Of a DNA stretch of 64,000 nucleotides, positions 57,801-64,000 are shown in pieces; positions within the stretch are counted from its first letter, which is position 1; every line of letters begins with the position of its first letter. The notes beneath the pieces were generated by a model that was given only the letters and a program-made list of their open reading frames with translations, ran no database searches and was not told the DNA's origin. Location of the stretch: positions 30,308 to 94,307 of the forward strand of contig JBGCDE010000207.1 of assembly GCA_045105115.1 (NCBI GenBank), written 5' to 3'. The translations under genes were made by a program, and so were the position numbers. Origin of the DNA: JAUIET01 sp045105115 (GTDB lineage Bacteria > Pseudomonadota > Gammaproteobacteria > Pseudomonadales > JAUIET01).

Positions 57801-58065
57801 TAGGCAATACAGCGTCGGGGCGCTCTTGCTCAATAATCTTGGCTACTTTGCGCCAGTTAACTGGCTCAATATAAGTTGAGTCGGCCATCGCAGGATCAGT
57901 CATGATGGTGGCCGGATTGGAGTTCACCAATATGACGCGAAATCCTTCCTCTCGCAGGGCTTTACAGGCTTGCGCACCTGAATAGTCAAATTCGCAGGCT
58001 TGGCCGATCACAATTGGACCCGCACCTATGATCAGAATTGACTGGATATCAGTTCTTTTTGGCAT
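54844..58065 (-). CDS. carB: Carbamoyl-phosphate synthase large subunit
   Basis: 1073 residues. Two homologous ATP-grasp halves are evident: the first begins ILIIGAGPIVIGQACEFDYS and the second ILVLGGGPNRIGQGIEFDYC. Each has its own nucleotide-binding loop (PSFTMGGSGGGIA; PSYVLGGRAMEIV). A C-terminal methylglyoxal-synthase-like domain (KGVAFISVRDTDREA onward) is the allosteric site for UMP/ornithine in the family. It makes carbamoyl phosphate for arginine and pyrimidine synthesis from bicarbonate, ATP and ammonia channelled from CarA. It overlaps carA by 17 bases. Confidence 0.98.
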   Translation of the reverse strand: MPKRTDIQSILIIGAGPIVIGQACEFDYSGAQACKALREEGFRVILVNSNPATIMTDPAMADSTYIEPVNWRKVAKIIEQERPDAVLPTMGGQTALNCALDLEREGVLEEFGVELIGATADAIDKAEDRQRFDLAMKAINLETPRSALAHSLEEALQLVDQLGFPCIIRPSFTMGGSGGGIAYNREDFVEICTRGLDLSPTNELLLDESLIGWKEYEMEVVRDKNDNSIIVCTIENFDAMGIHTGDSITVAPAQTLTDKEYQIMRNASLAVLREIGVETGGSNVQFGLNPADGRLVVIEMNPRVSRSSALASKATGFPIARVAAKLAVGYTLDELQNEITGGATPASFEPSIDYVVTKVPRFTFEKFQAADDRLTTQMKSVGEVMAIGRTFQESMQKALRGLEVGSSGFDPVLDLAADDSRSIIIGKLRAANGERIWHIADAFRFGFSVEEVAEFSGVDPWFLVQIEDIVLAEGLIEKTELESLTSTELLRWKRKGFSDSRIAALMWRSENEVRARRHALKIRPVYKRVDTCAAEFASDTAYMYSTYEEECESEPSDKDKILVLGGGPNRIGQGIEFDYCCVHAALAMREDGYETIMVNCNPETVSTDYDTSDRLYFEPVTLEDVLEIVALEKPKGVIVQFGGQTPLKLARDLEDAGVPIIGTTPDAIDRAEDRERFQRMIERLHLLQPANTTVRNQQDALNVAGEIGYPIVVRPSYVLGGRAMEIVHKDSELEMYMREAVQVSEESPVLLDHFLNAAIEVDIDAVSDGKEVVIGAIMQHIEQAGIHSGDSACSLPPYSLPADVQDEMRRQVKLMALELGVIGLMNVQLAYQDKAIYVIEVNPRASRTVPFVSKAIGVSLAKIAARCMAGTSLEEQGFTREIVPDYYSVKEAVFPFNKFPAVDPILGPEMKSTGEVMGIGETFGEAYGKSQTGAGESIPSKGVAFISVRDTDREASIEVARSLKDLGFDLMATRGTGKVLNDAGLDVTVINKVLEGQPHVVDAVKNKEISLIINTTEGRQAIADSATIRRSALQHKVYTTTTLAGGAAVAEALKYGGGMKVRRLQDLHKRVSQ

Positions 58066-59194
58066 CGATCAATTCTATAAAGTGGTCAAATAAAGGGGCG
58101 ACATCGTGCGGGCCGGGACTGGCTTCTGGGTGACCCTGAAAGCGGAACGCAGGCTTTGCAAGGTGGTGTATTCCTTGCGCGGTACCGTCGAACAAAGACT
58201 TGTGTGTTAGCCGTAAGGTATCAGGTAAACTCGTTTCATCAATGGCGAAACCATGGTTCTGACTGCTAATCATCACCGTGCCATCATCCAGATTCTGAAC
58301 CGGGTGGTTTGCACCGTGATGACCGAATTTCATCTTTATGGTTTTCGCACCGCAAGCAAGGCCCAGCAGCTGATGACCAAGGCAAATGCCAAATATCGGG
58401 ATACCGCTGTCCAACAGCTCTCGAATAGCGCTTATTGCGTAGTCGCAGGGCTCAGGGTCACCAGGGCCGTTGGATAAAAATATGCCATCAGGATTAAGTG
58501 CCAGCACATCGGCTGCCGAGGTTTGCGCCGGCACAACAGTGATATCGCATCCGCGCGCCGCCAGCATGCGCAGAATATTACGTTTTACGCCGAAATCGAA
58601 AGCCACCACCTTTCTGGGCAACTCTTCAGCAGGCAATTCTTTATGACCTTTGCCCAGCTGCCACACCGACGAACGCCATTGGTAGGGCTCGGTCACACTG
58701 ACTTCTTTAGCCAGATCCATACCTTTAAGTCCGGCAAACTCACGCGCCAGATCAATGGCCGCTTGCTCATCAATGTTCTGATCTAGTTCGGCTGCCATTA
58801 AACAACCAGATTGCGCGCCCTTCTCTCGCAGCAAACGAGTAAGGCGCCGGGTATCAATATCGGCAATAGCAACCACTTTGCGCGCACACAAATAGTCGCT
58901 CAGGTTCTGTTCGCTGCGAAAGTTAGAGGCTGCCAAGGGCAAATCGCGTATGACCAGACCAGCCGCCCAGAGCTCGGATGACTCTTCATCCTCGGCGTTA
59001 ACGCCCGTATTGCCAATATGCGGGTAGGTCAGGGTGACAATCTGGCGGGCATACGATGGATCCGTCAGAATTTCCTGGTAGCCAGTCATGGCCGTGTTGA
59101 ATACTACTTCGCCAACGGAGTGGCCCGAAGCGCCAATAGCCACTCCACGGAACAGACTTCCGTCCGCGAGCGCCAATACAGCCGGTTGGGTCAA
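58049..59194 (-). CDS. carA: Carbamoyl-phosphate synthase small (glutaminase) subunit
   Basis: 381 residues with a TTG start, as in E. coli carA; GAGG lies six bases upstream. The N-terminal domain (FNTAMTGYQEILTDPSYARQ) is typical. The C-terminal class I glutamine amidotransferase domain has the catalytic Cys in FGICLGHQLLG and His/Glu in FQGHPEASPGPHD. It hydrolyses glutamine and passes ammonia to CarB. The 266-base upstream region holds a promoter, a leader ORF and a terminator hairpin, so expression is probably set by attenuation. Confidence 0.98.
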   Translation of the reverse strand: MTQPAVLALADGSLFRGVAIGASGHSVGEVVFNTAMTGYQEILTDPSYARQIVTLTYPHIGNTGVNAEDEESSELWAAGLVIRDLPLAASNFRSEQNLSDYLCARKVVAIADIDTRRLTRLLREKGAQSGCLMAAELDQNIDEQAAIDLAREFAGLKGMDLAKEVSVTEPYQWRSSVWQLGKGHKELPAEELPRKVVAFDFGVKRNILRMLAARGCDITVVPAQTSAADVLALNPDGIFLSNGPGDPEPCDYAISAIRELLDSGIPIFGICLGHQLLGLACGAKTIKMKFGHHGANHPVQNLDDGTVMISSQNHGFAIDETSLPDTLRLTHKSLFDGTAQGIHHLAKPAFRFQGHPEASPGPHDVAPLFDHFIELIDAKKN

Positions 59195-59218
59195 AGAGTT
59201 GCCTCAAATGGTCATCAG

Positions 59219-59287
59219 TTAAATTGCAGCTGCAAAAAAGCGAGATGTACGCGGTGTATTGCGGCTCATCTCGCTTGCTGGCTGCAT
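59219..59287 (-). CDS. Leader peptide of the carAB operon (candidate)
   Basis: A 22-codon ORF starts at ATG 59287, with AAGGA (59297-59301) nine bases upstream, and ends in TAA at 59219-59221, 24 bases before the carA start. Arg codons occupy positions 9, 13 and 16 and Phe codons 17 and 18. The terminator hairpin lies wholly inside this ORF, with the T-run encoding the Phe pair. The ribosome therefore has to move through the terminator, as in pyrBI-type attenuators. Position and Arg content fit a sensor of arginine and perhaps pyrimidine supply for an enzyme feeding both pathways. Not tested. Confidence 0.65.
   Translation of the reverse strand: MQPASEMSRNTPRTSRFFAAAI
59234..59276 (-). terminator. 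Attenuator hairpin with T-run in the carA leader
   Basis: On the minus strand AAGCGAGATG (59276-59267) pairs perfectly with CATCTCGCTT (59247-59238) across a 19-base loop, and the downstream sequence continues as T residues to 59234. No minus-strand gene lies upstream that it could terminate, since the neighbour at 59461 runs the other way, so it most likely regulates carAB. Confidence 0.75.
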
Positions 59288-59337
59288 ACGTCTATTTCCT
59301 TGAAGTTATCTCAGAAAGCACGCATGTGCGGATGTGA

Positions 59338-59366
59338 ATTGTACGCACAGGTGGGCAGGCTGTCCA
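59338..59366 (-). promoter_or_regulatory. Sigma70 promoter of carA-carB-greA
   Basis: On the minus strand TGGACA (59361-59366) and TACAAT (59338-59343) are 17 bases apart, each five of six matches to consensus. Transcription would start near 59331, about 45 bases before the leader ORF. Confidence 0.7.
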
Positions 59367-59460
59367 TGCTGTTTGACCCGACAAACGATGATTAATGTGC
59401 GATTCAGGCAAGCACCTAAAGTATCCACAGGTTCTGGCAGCGTGTTAGCATTCCGTTCTT

Positions 59461-60366
59461 ATGTCATGCGCTCTTTGTTGCCGCTTAAAATTCACCGCTT
59501 CGCTCGTTCTGATGATGTTTGCGCTGTCTGCCTGCACCAGTGGTTTGTTGGTACGCAACCTGGACTGGCTGCTAGAGCGCTATGTTGATGACTACTTTGA
59601 TCTGGATGACAGCCAATCCGAATTACTTTCAGAGCTAGTAGAGAGCAGTGCTGAACGCAGCTCGACTAATTCAATACCTGCGGTTCTGGCTCTGCTTGAT
59701 CAAATAATAGAGCTGAATAGGCAAGCAGAGCTGCACCAGGCTTTACCGGGCCTGGCTGATTCATTCGAAGCCCTGGGTGATCGATTAGCTGAAGACAACA
59801 CTGACAACCTGGTGCAATTTGCGCTTACCGTGACCGCTGACCAGCGCGCCCAAATAGCTGCGGAGTTAAGCAACAGAAACCGAAAGTACGCCAAAAAACA
59901 CATTGAACCAGGTGAACAAGCTCGTCGTCAGGAATTCGAGAAAGACGTAAGGCGCAGCGCCAAGCGCTGGTTAGGCCGCCTGAGCGAGGAGCAAGAAACC
60001 ATGCTACTCGGTTATGTGGCCGAGTATCGACTCAATGAAGCCGAGTGGATGATATCCAGGGAAGCTTGGCAGGCCGAATTTCTGAAGGCCTTGGCCTGGC
60101 CTGATGGTGATCCGAAAAAGCGACGGCTCAAAATACTAATCGATAGCCCAGAATCTGCTTTTTCTGCCCAGCAACGGGCCGACTCAGAGTTCAACCAGGA
60201 ATTATCAATTAGTCGGCTGCAACCAGTGCTGCTTGCGAGCTCCGAGAAACAAAGAGAGCGGATAGAAAAACAGTTACGCAAGCTTCGAAAGCGAATCAGC
60301 GGTTTCCACCAAGCATTAGCTCCCGATCTGGAAGCGAAAGCCCCTGAAACTGAGCTTGCGCGCTAA
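59461..60366 (+). CDS. DUF6279 family lipoprotein
   Basis: 301 residues. A lipobox (MMFALSACTSG) is followed by a long, charged, helical protein with LVRNLDWLLERYVDDYFDLD near the N-terminus, the typical start of DUF6279. Coiled-coil-like basic/acidic helices continue to the end (ERIEKQLRKLRKRIS). It should be lipid-anchored in the periplasm; the function is unknown. No clear Shine-Dalgarno precedes ATG 59461. It lies divergent from carA, and the ABC ATPase remnant starts 10 bases after its stop, so it was probably once followed by an ABC transporter. Confidence 0.78.
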   Translation: MSCALCCRLKFTASLVLMMFALSACTSGLLVRNLDWLLERYVDDYFDLDDSQSELLSELVESSAERSSTNSIPAVLALLDQIIELNRQAELHQALPGLADSFEALGDRLAEDNTDNLVQFALTVTADQRAQIAAELSNRNRKYAKKHIEPGEQARRQEFEKDVRRSAKRWLGRLSEEQETMLLGYVAEYRLNEAEWMISREAWQAEFLKALAWPDGDPKKRRLKILIDSPESAFSAQQRADSEFNQELSISRLQPVLLASSEKQRERIEKQLRKLRKRISGFHQALAPDLEAKAPETELAR

Positions 60367-60376
60367 AGACTGAACC

Positions 60377-60500
60377 ATGAGCATCTCAGCCCTTTCCATA
60401 GAAAATCTTGACTATCGTTACAACGACTATGCAGCCGTGCTGTACGATTTTAATCTGCAGGTTGATGATGGCTGTTTATTTGGCTTGCTTGCCCAGGCGA
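60377..60500 (+). pseudogene. Truncated N-terminus of an ABC transporter ATP-binding protein
   Basis: From ATG 60377 the frame encodes an ABC-ATPase N-terminus (LSIENLDYRYNDYAAV, then YDFNLQVDDG and LFGLL), the part that normally runs straight into the Walker A loop. After about codon 41 similarity stops: the Walker A Gly-rich loop and everything after are missing. The frame then continues to 60607 only as antisense of the TMEM143-like gene. I take it as a gene remnant cut at about 60495-60511, not a functional 76-residue protein. Confidence 0.7.
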
Positions 60501-60511
60501 ATTTTAAACCC

Positions 60512-61804
60512 TCAAGCGATCTCGACCACTGTTTGTTGGCATTTTTCCAACATGCTGTTAAGCGCCGTATCGAGATCAATGGCTTTCAGGTAAATAGCCG
60601 GCTCTGACTCTTGCGCGCTGGCTTTGCGCGCTGGAAGCTGTTCTACAAGTCCAAAATATTTCAACTTTGTCAGCGCGTCATCAATTTCGAAATCGCATTG
60701 TTTGCTACCAAAGCCCCTAAGCCACAGTTCTATCTTTTCGTCCAGTTCCTGCTTGCTCAGCGTGTCTTCTGCGGTAACCAAAAAGAAATAGGCTAGCATG
60801 ACCTCTTTGCGCTCAGCCTCTTCTGCGGCATCAATAAGTCTGTGAAACACGCCGGCGTTATTATCCAGGTTTTTGAAGTACAGGTTATCTGCCAGTACCT
60901 TCATAAACTTTATCTTTCGATTTCTAAAGGCGTTAAATTGCTTCCAAACATACGCCCCTACAGAGGCCAAACCAATTCCCAGTGCGACCAATGCTGTTTG
61001 ATCAATAAAAACCGGCTCGTCACGCCAGCCAAGCCAAAATGCAAACAAAGCGCCTAGCAACAATACCGTTGAACCCAGCTTGGTCACCAGCACCACTACT
61101 CCACTGACCGCGGCAGGTACGCCAATCATAATTTTGTCCTGTACCCGCATTGCTACTTCGGTATTGGGAAACAGCATTTCCAGATCCGCTTTTGGAATAT
61201 TGCGGAATAACTTGAGCATGGTTGTACCAGGCTTGAAGAACAGATCCTTTGGATCTCTGTTTCGAAAGTAGTCTTCGCCCTTGAACTTTACGTACACTAA
61301 CACTCGCTCAAAGTTGGTAAACTCGATTTCGTGCTTCTTCCAGGTATACCATTTGCGCGCCTCAGCGGTGCGGCGCGACTCACCACGTCGATAAAAAAGA
61401 ATTTGCTCGAAATCGTCAAAATCTACATTCAAACGAATGTTAAATAAGGAATGCTCAAGCATTGCGCGGTTCAGATCTTCCTGACTAACCGGCTTAAAAT
61501 TTGCCGACTGAACAACATCGGTCAGTGTCTCAACCAATTGCGCTTGCTTGTCTTTAAGCTCGCTACCAGTTGACTCTGTAACAGGCAAAGTGTCGCTGTC
61601 TGGATTGAATGGTGCGTAGCAATCTTTCAAGGTGTCTAGCTTCACCTGAAACTGCAGATGGAAATAGCGGCTCATCAATATACAAATCTTTTCGAATCGA
61701 CGCTTGTCTTTTTCGGCCAGATCTTTTGATCGCAGGCATAGATCCAAAAGATCGGCGGCCCTGAACGGGATAAAGTGCTCTTGTTCTATTTCAGGTAAAT
61801 CCAT
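60512..61804 (-). CDS. TMEM143 / DUF3754 family membrane protein
   Basis: About 430 residues from ATG 61804; a GTG at 61825, directly after the dapB stop, is an alternative. The DUF3754 region contains EHFIPFRAADLLDLC, LFYRRGESRR and VYVKFKGEDYF. Two membrane helices follow (VSGVVVLVTKLGSTVLLLGA and TALVALGIGLASVGAYVW), then the soluble C-terminal domain (VFHRLIDAAEEAERKEVMLAYFFL). The family occurs from bacteria to mitochondria, with no established function. It follows dapB with a short or no gap and may be in one transcript with dnaJ-dapB. Its 3' end abuts the ABC remnant. Confidence 0.85.
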   Translation of the reverse strand: MDLPEIEQEHFIPFRAADLLDLCLRSKDLAEKDKRRFEKICILMSRYFHLQFQVKLDTLKDCYAPFNPDSDTLPVTESTGSELKDKQAQLVETLTDVVQSANFKPVSQEDLNRAMLEHSLFNIRLNVDFDDFEQILFYRRGESRRTAEARKWYTWKKHEIEFTNFERVLVYVKFKGEDYFRNRDPKDLFFKPGTTMLKLFRNIPKADLEMLFPNTEVAMRVQDKIMIGVPAAVSGVVVLVTKLGSTVLLLGALFAFWLGWRDEPVFIDQTALVALGIGLASVGAYVWKQFNAFRNRKIKFMKVLADNLYFKNLDNNAGVFHRLIDAAEEAERKEVMLAYFFLVTAEDTLSKQELDEKIELWLRGFGSKQCDFEIDDALTKLKYFGLVEQLPARKASAQESEPAIYLKAIDLDTALNSMLEKCQQTVVEIA

Positions 61805-61825
61805 TGTTGCGATTGCCCGAACCAC

Positions 61826-62638
61826 TCAACCGAGTTGACGAAGCTGCAACACGTCTTGCATATCGAACAAGCCGGTCTGTTTATCGGCAAGCCACGAGCA
61901 CGCACGCGTGGCACCGCGCGCGAAATTCATCCGGCTGCTGGCTTTGTGAGTAATCTCAACGCGCTCGCCTTCTGCGGCAAACATCACGGTGTGTTCACCG
62001 ACGATGTCTCCGGCCCTGACAGTCGCGAAGCCGATAGTCTCACGGTCGCGTACACCTGTTTGACCTTCGCGACCATAGACCGCGCACTTTGCCAGATCAC
62101 GACCCAATGCATCCGCGACAACTTCACCCATTCGCAGGGCTGTGCCAGACGGTGCATCTACTTTATGTTTGTGGTGGGCTTCGAGAATCTCAATATCAAC
62201 GTCGTCACCAAGAACCCGCGCGGCGATATCAAGTAAGGCAAAGCACAGGTTCACACCAACACTCATATTGGGCGCCCACATAATGGCGGTGTTCTCGGCT
62301 GCTCGTTCAAGCTCAGCCTTACCCGCTTCATCAATACCCGTGGTACCAATCACCATTTTCTTGCCGTGCTGGGCGCATACTTTGGCATTAGCGAGCGTGG
62401 CGCTGGGTGCAGTAAAGTCGATTAAAGTGTCAAAGTCGTTAAGCGCGTCCTGGAGACTGCCTACCAGCTGAACGCCGGATTTACCCAGACCGATCAGTTC
62501 GCCGACATCAGCGCCAATCAGGCTGCTGTCGGGCAATTCAATGGCCGCGCTAAGCGCCAGGCCTTCAGTTTGGGATATGGCTTCGATCAGTGTGCGGCCC
62601 ATTCGACCGGCCGCACCTGTGACAGCTATTCTTTGCAT
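61826..62638 (-). CDS. dapB: 4-hydroxy-tetrahydrodipicolinate reductase
   Basis: 270 residues. NAD(P)-binding loop AVTGAAGRMGRTLIEA at the N-terminus, a TGIDEAGKAEL segment, and the catalytic signature EILEAHHKHKVDAPSGTA are all present, as in E. coli DapB. It acts in the lysine/diaminopimelate pathway. AGGA lies six bases before the ATG. The 43-base gap from dnaJ contains CCTGC...GCAGG arms around the ribosome-binding sequence (62646-62663), a possible weak hairpin. dnaJ-dapB-carA-carB-greA order is common in gammaproteobacteria; here carA is separated from dapB by three other loci. Confidence 0.97.
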   Translation of the reverse strand: MQRIAVTGAAGRMGRTLIEAISQTEGLALSAAIELPDSSLIGADVGELIGLGKSGVQLVGSLQDALNDFDTLIDFTAPSATLANAKVCAQHGKKMVIGTTGIDEAGKAELERAAENTAIMWAPNMSVGVNLCFALLDIAARVLGDDVDIEILEAHHKHKVDAPSGTALRMGEVVADALGRDLAKCAVYGREGQTGVRDRETIGFATVRAGDIVGEHTVMFAAEGERVEITHKASSRMNFARGATRACSWLADKQTGLFDMQDVLQLRQLG

Positions 62639-62681
62639 TGTGTTTCCTGCCTTATATTGCAGGGCGCACTATAGCGTATTT

Positions 62682-63815
62682 TCAGCCGGTCATATCGTCG
62701 AAGAATTTCTTAACACCCTTGAACCAGGTGTCTTTGCGCGGCGAATGCTTTGATCCGCGCTCATCCATCATGGTACGCAGTTCTTCCAGTAGATCTTTCT
62801 GCCGACGGTTCAAGTTAACCGGAGTTTCAATGGCCACCCTACACATCAAGTCGCCAGCACTGCCGCCTCTAACCGGCACGACACCTTTGCCGCGCAAGCG
62901 GAACAGTTTTCCAGTTTGGGTTTCAGCCGGAATTTTCAACTTAACGCGGCCATCGAGTGTTGGCACTTCAAGCTCGCCACCCAGTGCGGCATCAACAAAG
63001 CTGATTGGCACTTCGCAGTACAGATGCTTACCATCGCGTTCAAACAGTTGGTGATCACGCACGGAAATCTGCACATACAAATCCCCACTAGGGCCACCAC
63101 CGGGCCCCGCTTCACCTTCACCAGAGAGGCGAATTCGATCGCCTGTATCAACACCAGCTGGTACTTTTACTGATAAGGATTTGCGCTCTTCTATCCGCCC
63201 CTGACCGCTACACTCGCGGCATGGATCGGAAATAATCTGCCCTCGGCCACGACAGTTTGGACAGGTTTGCTGAACAGAGAAAAAGCCTTGCTGCATGCGC
63301 ACCTGGCCAACTCCACCACAGGTACCGCAGTTGCTGGGCGTGCTACCAGGCTTGGCGCCACTGCCATCGCAGGGCTCGCAAGATACCAGGCGTGGTACTT
63401 TGATTTTAATGGTGGTGCCTTTAACGGCCTGCTCAAGATCCAGATCAAGTGTGTACTGAAGATCTGATCCGCGTTGCGGACCACCACGCGAGCGACCACC
63501 GCCACCCCCACCGAAAATGTCGCCGAATACGTCGCCAAAAATATCGCTGAACGAACCAGAACCGCCGCCAAAACCACCACCGGCTTGAGGGTCAACACCG
63601 GCATGGCCAAACTGGTCATAGGCCTGGCGTTTTTCCTGGTCGGATAATATTTCGTACGCTTCAGTGGCTTCTTTAAACTTCGCGTCTGCGTCATCATCAT
63701 CCGGGTTACGATCCGGGTGAAATTTCATGGCAATGCGACGATAGGCTTTCTTGATTTCAGCCTGCTCGGCACCGCGGTCGAGGTTTAGCACCTCATAATA
63801 GTCACGTTTTGACAT
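62682..63815 (-). CDS. dnaJ: Chaperone protein DnaJ
   Basis: About 377 residues from ATG 63815. The J domain (residues 1-70) contains the HPD motif in MKFHPDRNPDDD. A Gly/Phe-rich linker follows, then four CxxCxGxG zinc-finger repeats (CEPCDGSG, CGTCGGVG, CPNCRGRG, CRECSGQG) and the C-terminal substrate-binding domain. It stimulates DnaK ATPase and delivers unfolded clients. dnaK is expected just beyond the right edge but is not visible; the 185 bases up to the edge contain two hairpins. Confidence 0.98.
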   Translation of the reverse strand: MSKRDYYEVLNLDRGAEQAEIKKAYRRIAMKFHPDRNPDDDDADAKFKEATEAYEILSDQEKRQAYDQFGHAGVDPQAGGGFGGGSGSFSDIFGDVFGDIFGGGGGGRSRGGPQRGSDLQYTLDLDLEQAVKGTTIKIKVPRLVSCEPCDGSGAKPGSTPSNCGTCGGVGQVRMQQGFFSVQQTCPNCRGRGQIISDPCRECSGQGRIEERKSLSVKVPAGVDTGDRIRLSGEGEAGPGGGPSGDLYVQISVRDHQLFERDGKHLYCEVPISFVDAALGGELEVPTLDGRVKLKIPAETQTGKLFRLRGKGVVPVRGGSAGDLMCRVAIETPVNLNRRQKDLLEELRTMMDERGSKHSPRKDTWFKGVKKFFDDMTG

Positions 63816-63862
63816 AATCTGTTCCGTTATAGTCCGCAAAAATCATTCTGTGCAGACACAGC

Positions 63863-63885
63863 AACGCGGAGGCTTGCTCCGCGTT
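63863..63885. repeat. Perfect 9-bp hairpin upstream of dnaJ
   Basis: AACGCGGAG (63863-63871) and CTCCGCGTT (63877-63885) flank a five-base loop. It lies in the presumed dnaK-dnaJ spacer. On the minus strand it has no T-run, so it may be an mRNA processing or stability hairpin, not a strong terminator. Confidence 0.5.
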
Positions 63886-63904
63886 TGGGTGCTCTTGTTC
63901 TTAA

Positions 63905-64000
63905 GCAAGTCCGGCGTTGGGATTCAGAGCGCTTTTCGGGACACGCCGTGAACCCATCCATGGGGGCTCGTTGAAAAGGTCCCTCTTTTCAACGGTCCCG
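63905..64000. repeat. Candidate dispersed intergenic repeat with a 9-bp hairpin at the right edge
   Basis: This block has two features typical of REP/BIME-like intergenic elements: a CCCATCCATGGG near-palindrome (about 63952-63963), and GTTGAAAAG / CTTTTCAAC (63970-63978 and 63985-63993), with GGTCCC present both in the loop region and after the hairpin. It is not coding. It may continue past the window edge. Confidence 0.4.

Noticed and set aside
60377..60607. An intact 76-residue protein
   Set aside because: Only the first 41 codons resemble a protein family; the rest is antisense to the TMEM143-like gene.
62646..62663. CCTGC/GCAGG hairpin over the dapB ribosome-binding site as a riboswitch
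   Set aside because: Only five base pairs and no resemblance to the lysine riboswitch, which is much larger.

Overview
The window looks like a chromosomal segment of a free-living, aerobic, probably marine gammaproteobacterium. The basis is the carA-carB-greA and dapB/dnaJ housekeeping block, the long form of PurC, a cyanide-insensitive-type cytochrome bd, a PQQ-dependent alcohol dehydrogenase, RTX and thrombospondin-3 calcium-binding surface proteins, and coding sequence of moderate GC. I cannot name a genus. I see no rRNA, tRNA, CRISPR array, transposase or prophage.

Layout. 1-6.6 kb: the N-terminal part of a giant RTX protein (it runs off the left edge) and a two-domain glycosyltransferase upstream of it. 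6.8-11.1 kb: a minus-strand operon of two AhpD/carboxymuconolactone-decarboxylase-like proteins, tRNA 2-selenouridine synthase and a flavoprotein-SelD fusion, divergent from cydAB (11.1-13.5 kb). 13.5-19.5 kb: putA downstream of a quinohemoprotein alcohol dehydrogenase. 19.6-25.3 kb: purC, then a 1543-residue thrombospondin-3/OmpA fusion. 25.5-30.4 kb: an ATP-grasp protein and a DUF1214/sulfotransferase/flavoprotein group. 30.4-34.5 kb: a LysM-DUF3300 envelope protein divergent from a trypsin-like protease overlapping an FHA membrane protein. 34.5-39.9 kb: hydrolases (DUF885 peptidase, Tat-exported aldo/keto reductase, metallopeptidase/serine-hydrolase fusion). 40.1-45.9 kb: an RND efflux system whose outer-membrane gene lies on the opposite strand. 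46-48 kb: tag and a Pro-Glu-repeat lipoprotein esterase. 48-52.3 kb: a tightly packed four-gene operon (cupredoxin-like protein, HAMP-GGDEF-EAL protein, DUF3034 protein, exported truncated haemoglobin). 52.4-54.4 kb: DUF1272 protein, cold-shock protein, Fe-dependent alcohol dehydrogenase. 54.4-59.4 kb: greA-carB-carA with a leader region. 59.5-64 kb: a DUF6279 lipoprotein, an ABC ATPase remnant, a TMEM143/DUF3754 protein, dapB and dnaJ.

The most informative non-coding structure is upstream of carA: a good sigma70 promoter, a 22-codon leader ORF with three Arg codons, and a perfect 10-bp terminator hairpin with a T-run lying inside that ORF. This is what translation-coupled attenuation of carAB would look like. 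The most interesting protein-level features are the four-gene periplasmic-haem/c-di-GMP operon, the thrombospondin-3 protein that continues past a GlyGly-CTERM-like segment into an OmpA module, the metallopeptidase/beta-lactamase-fold fusion, and the protease/FHA overlap. No intergenic stretch exceeds about 300 bases; the longest ones are described in their own entries.
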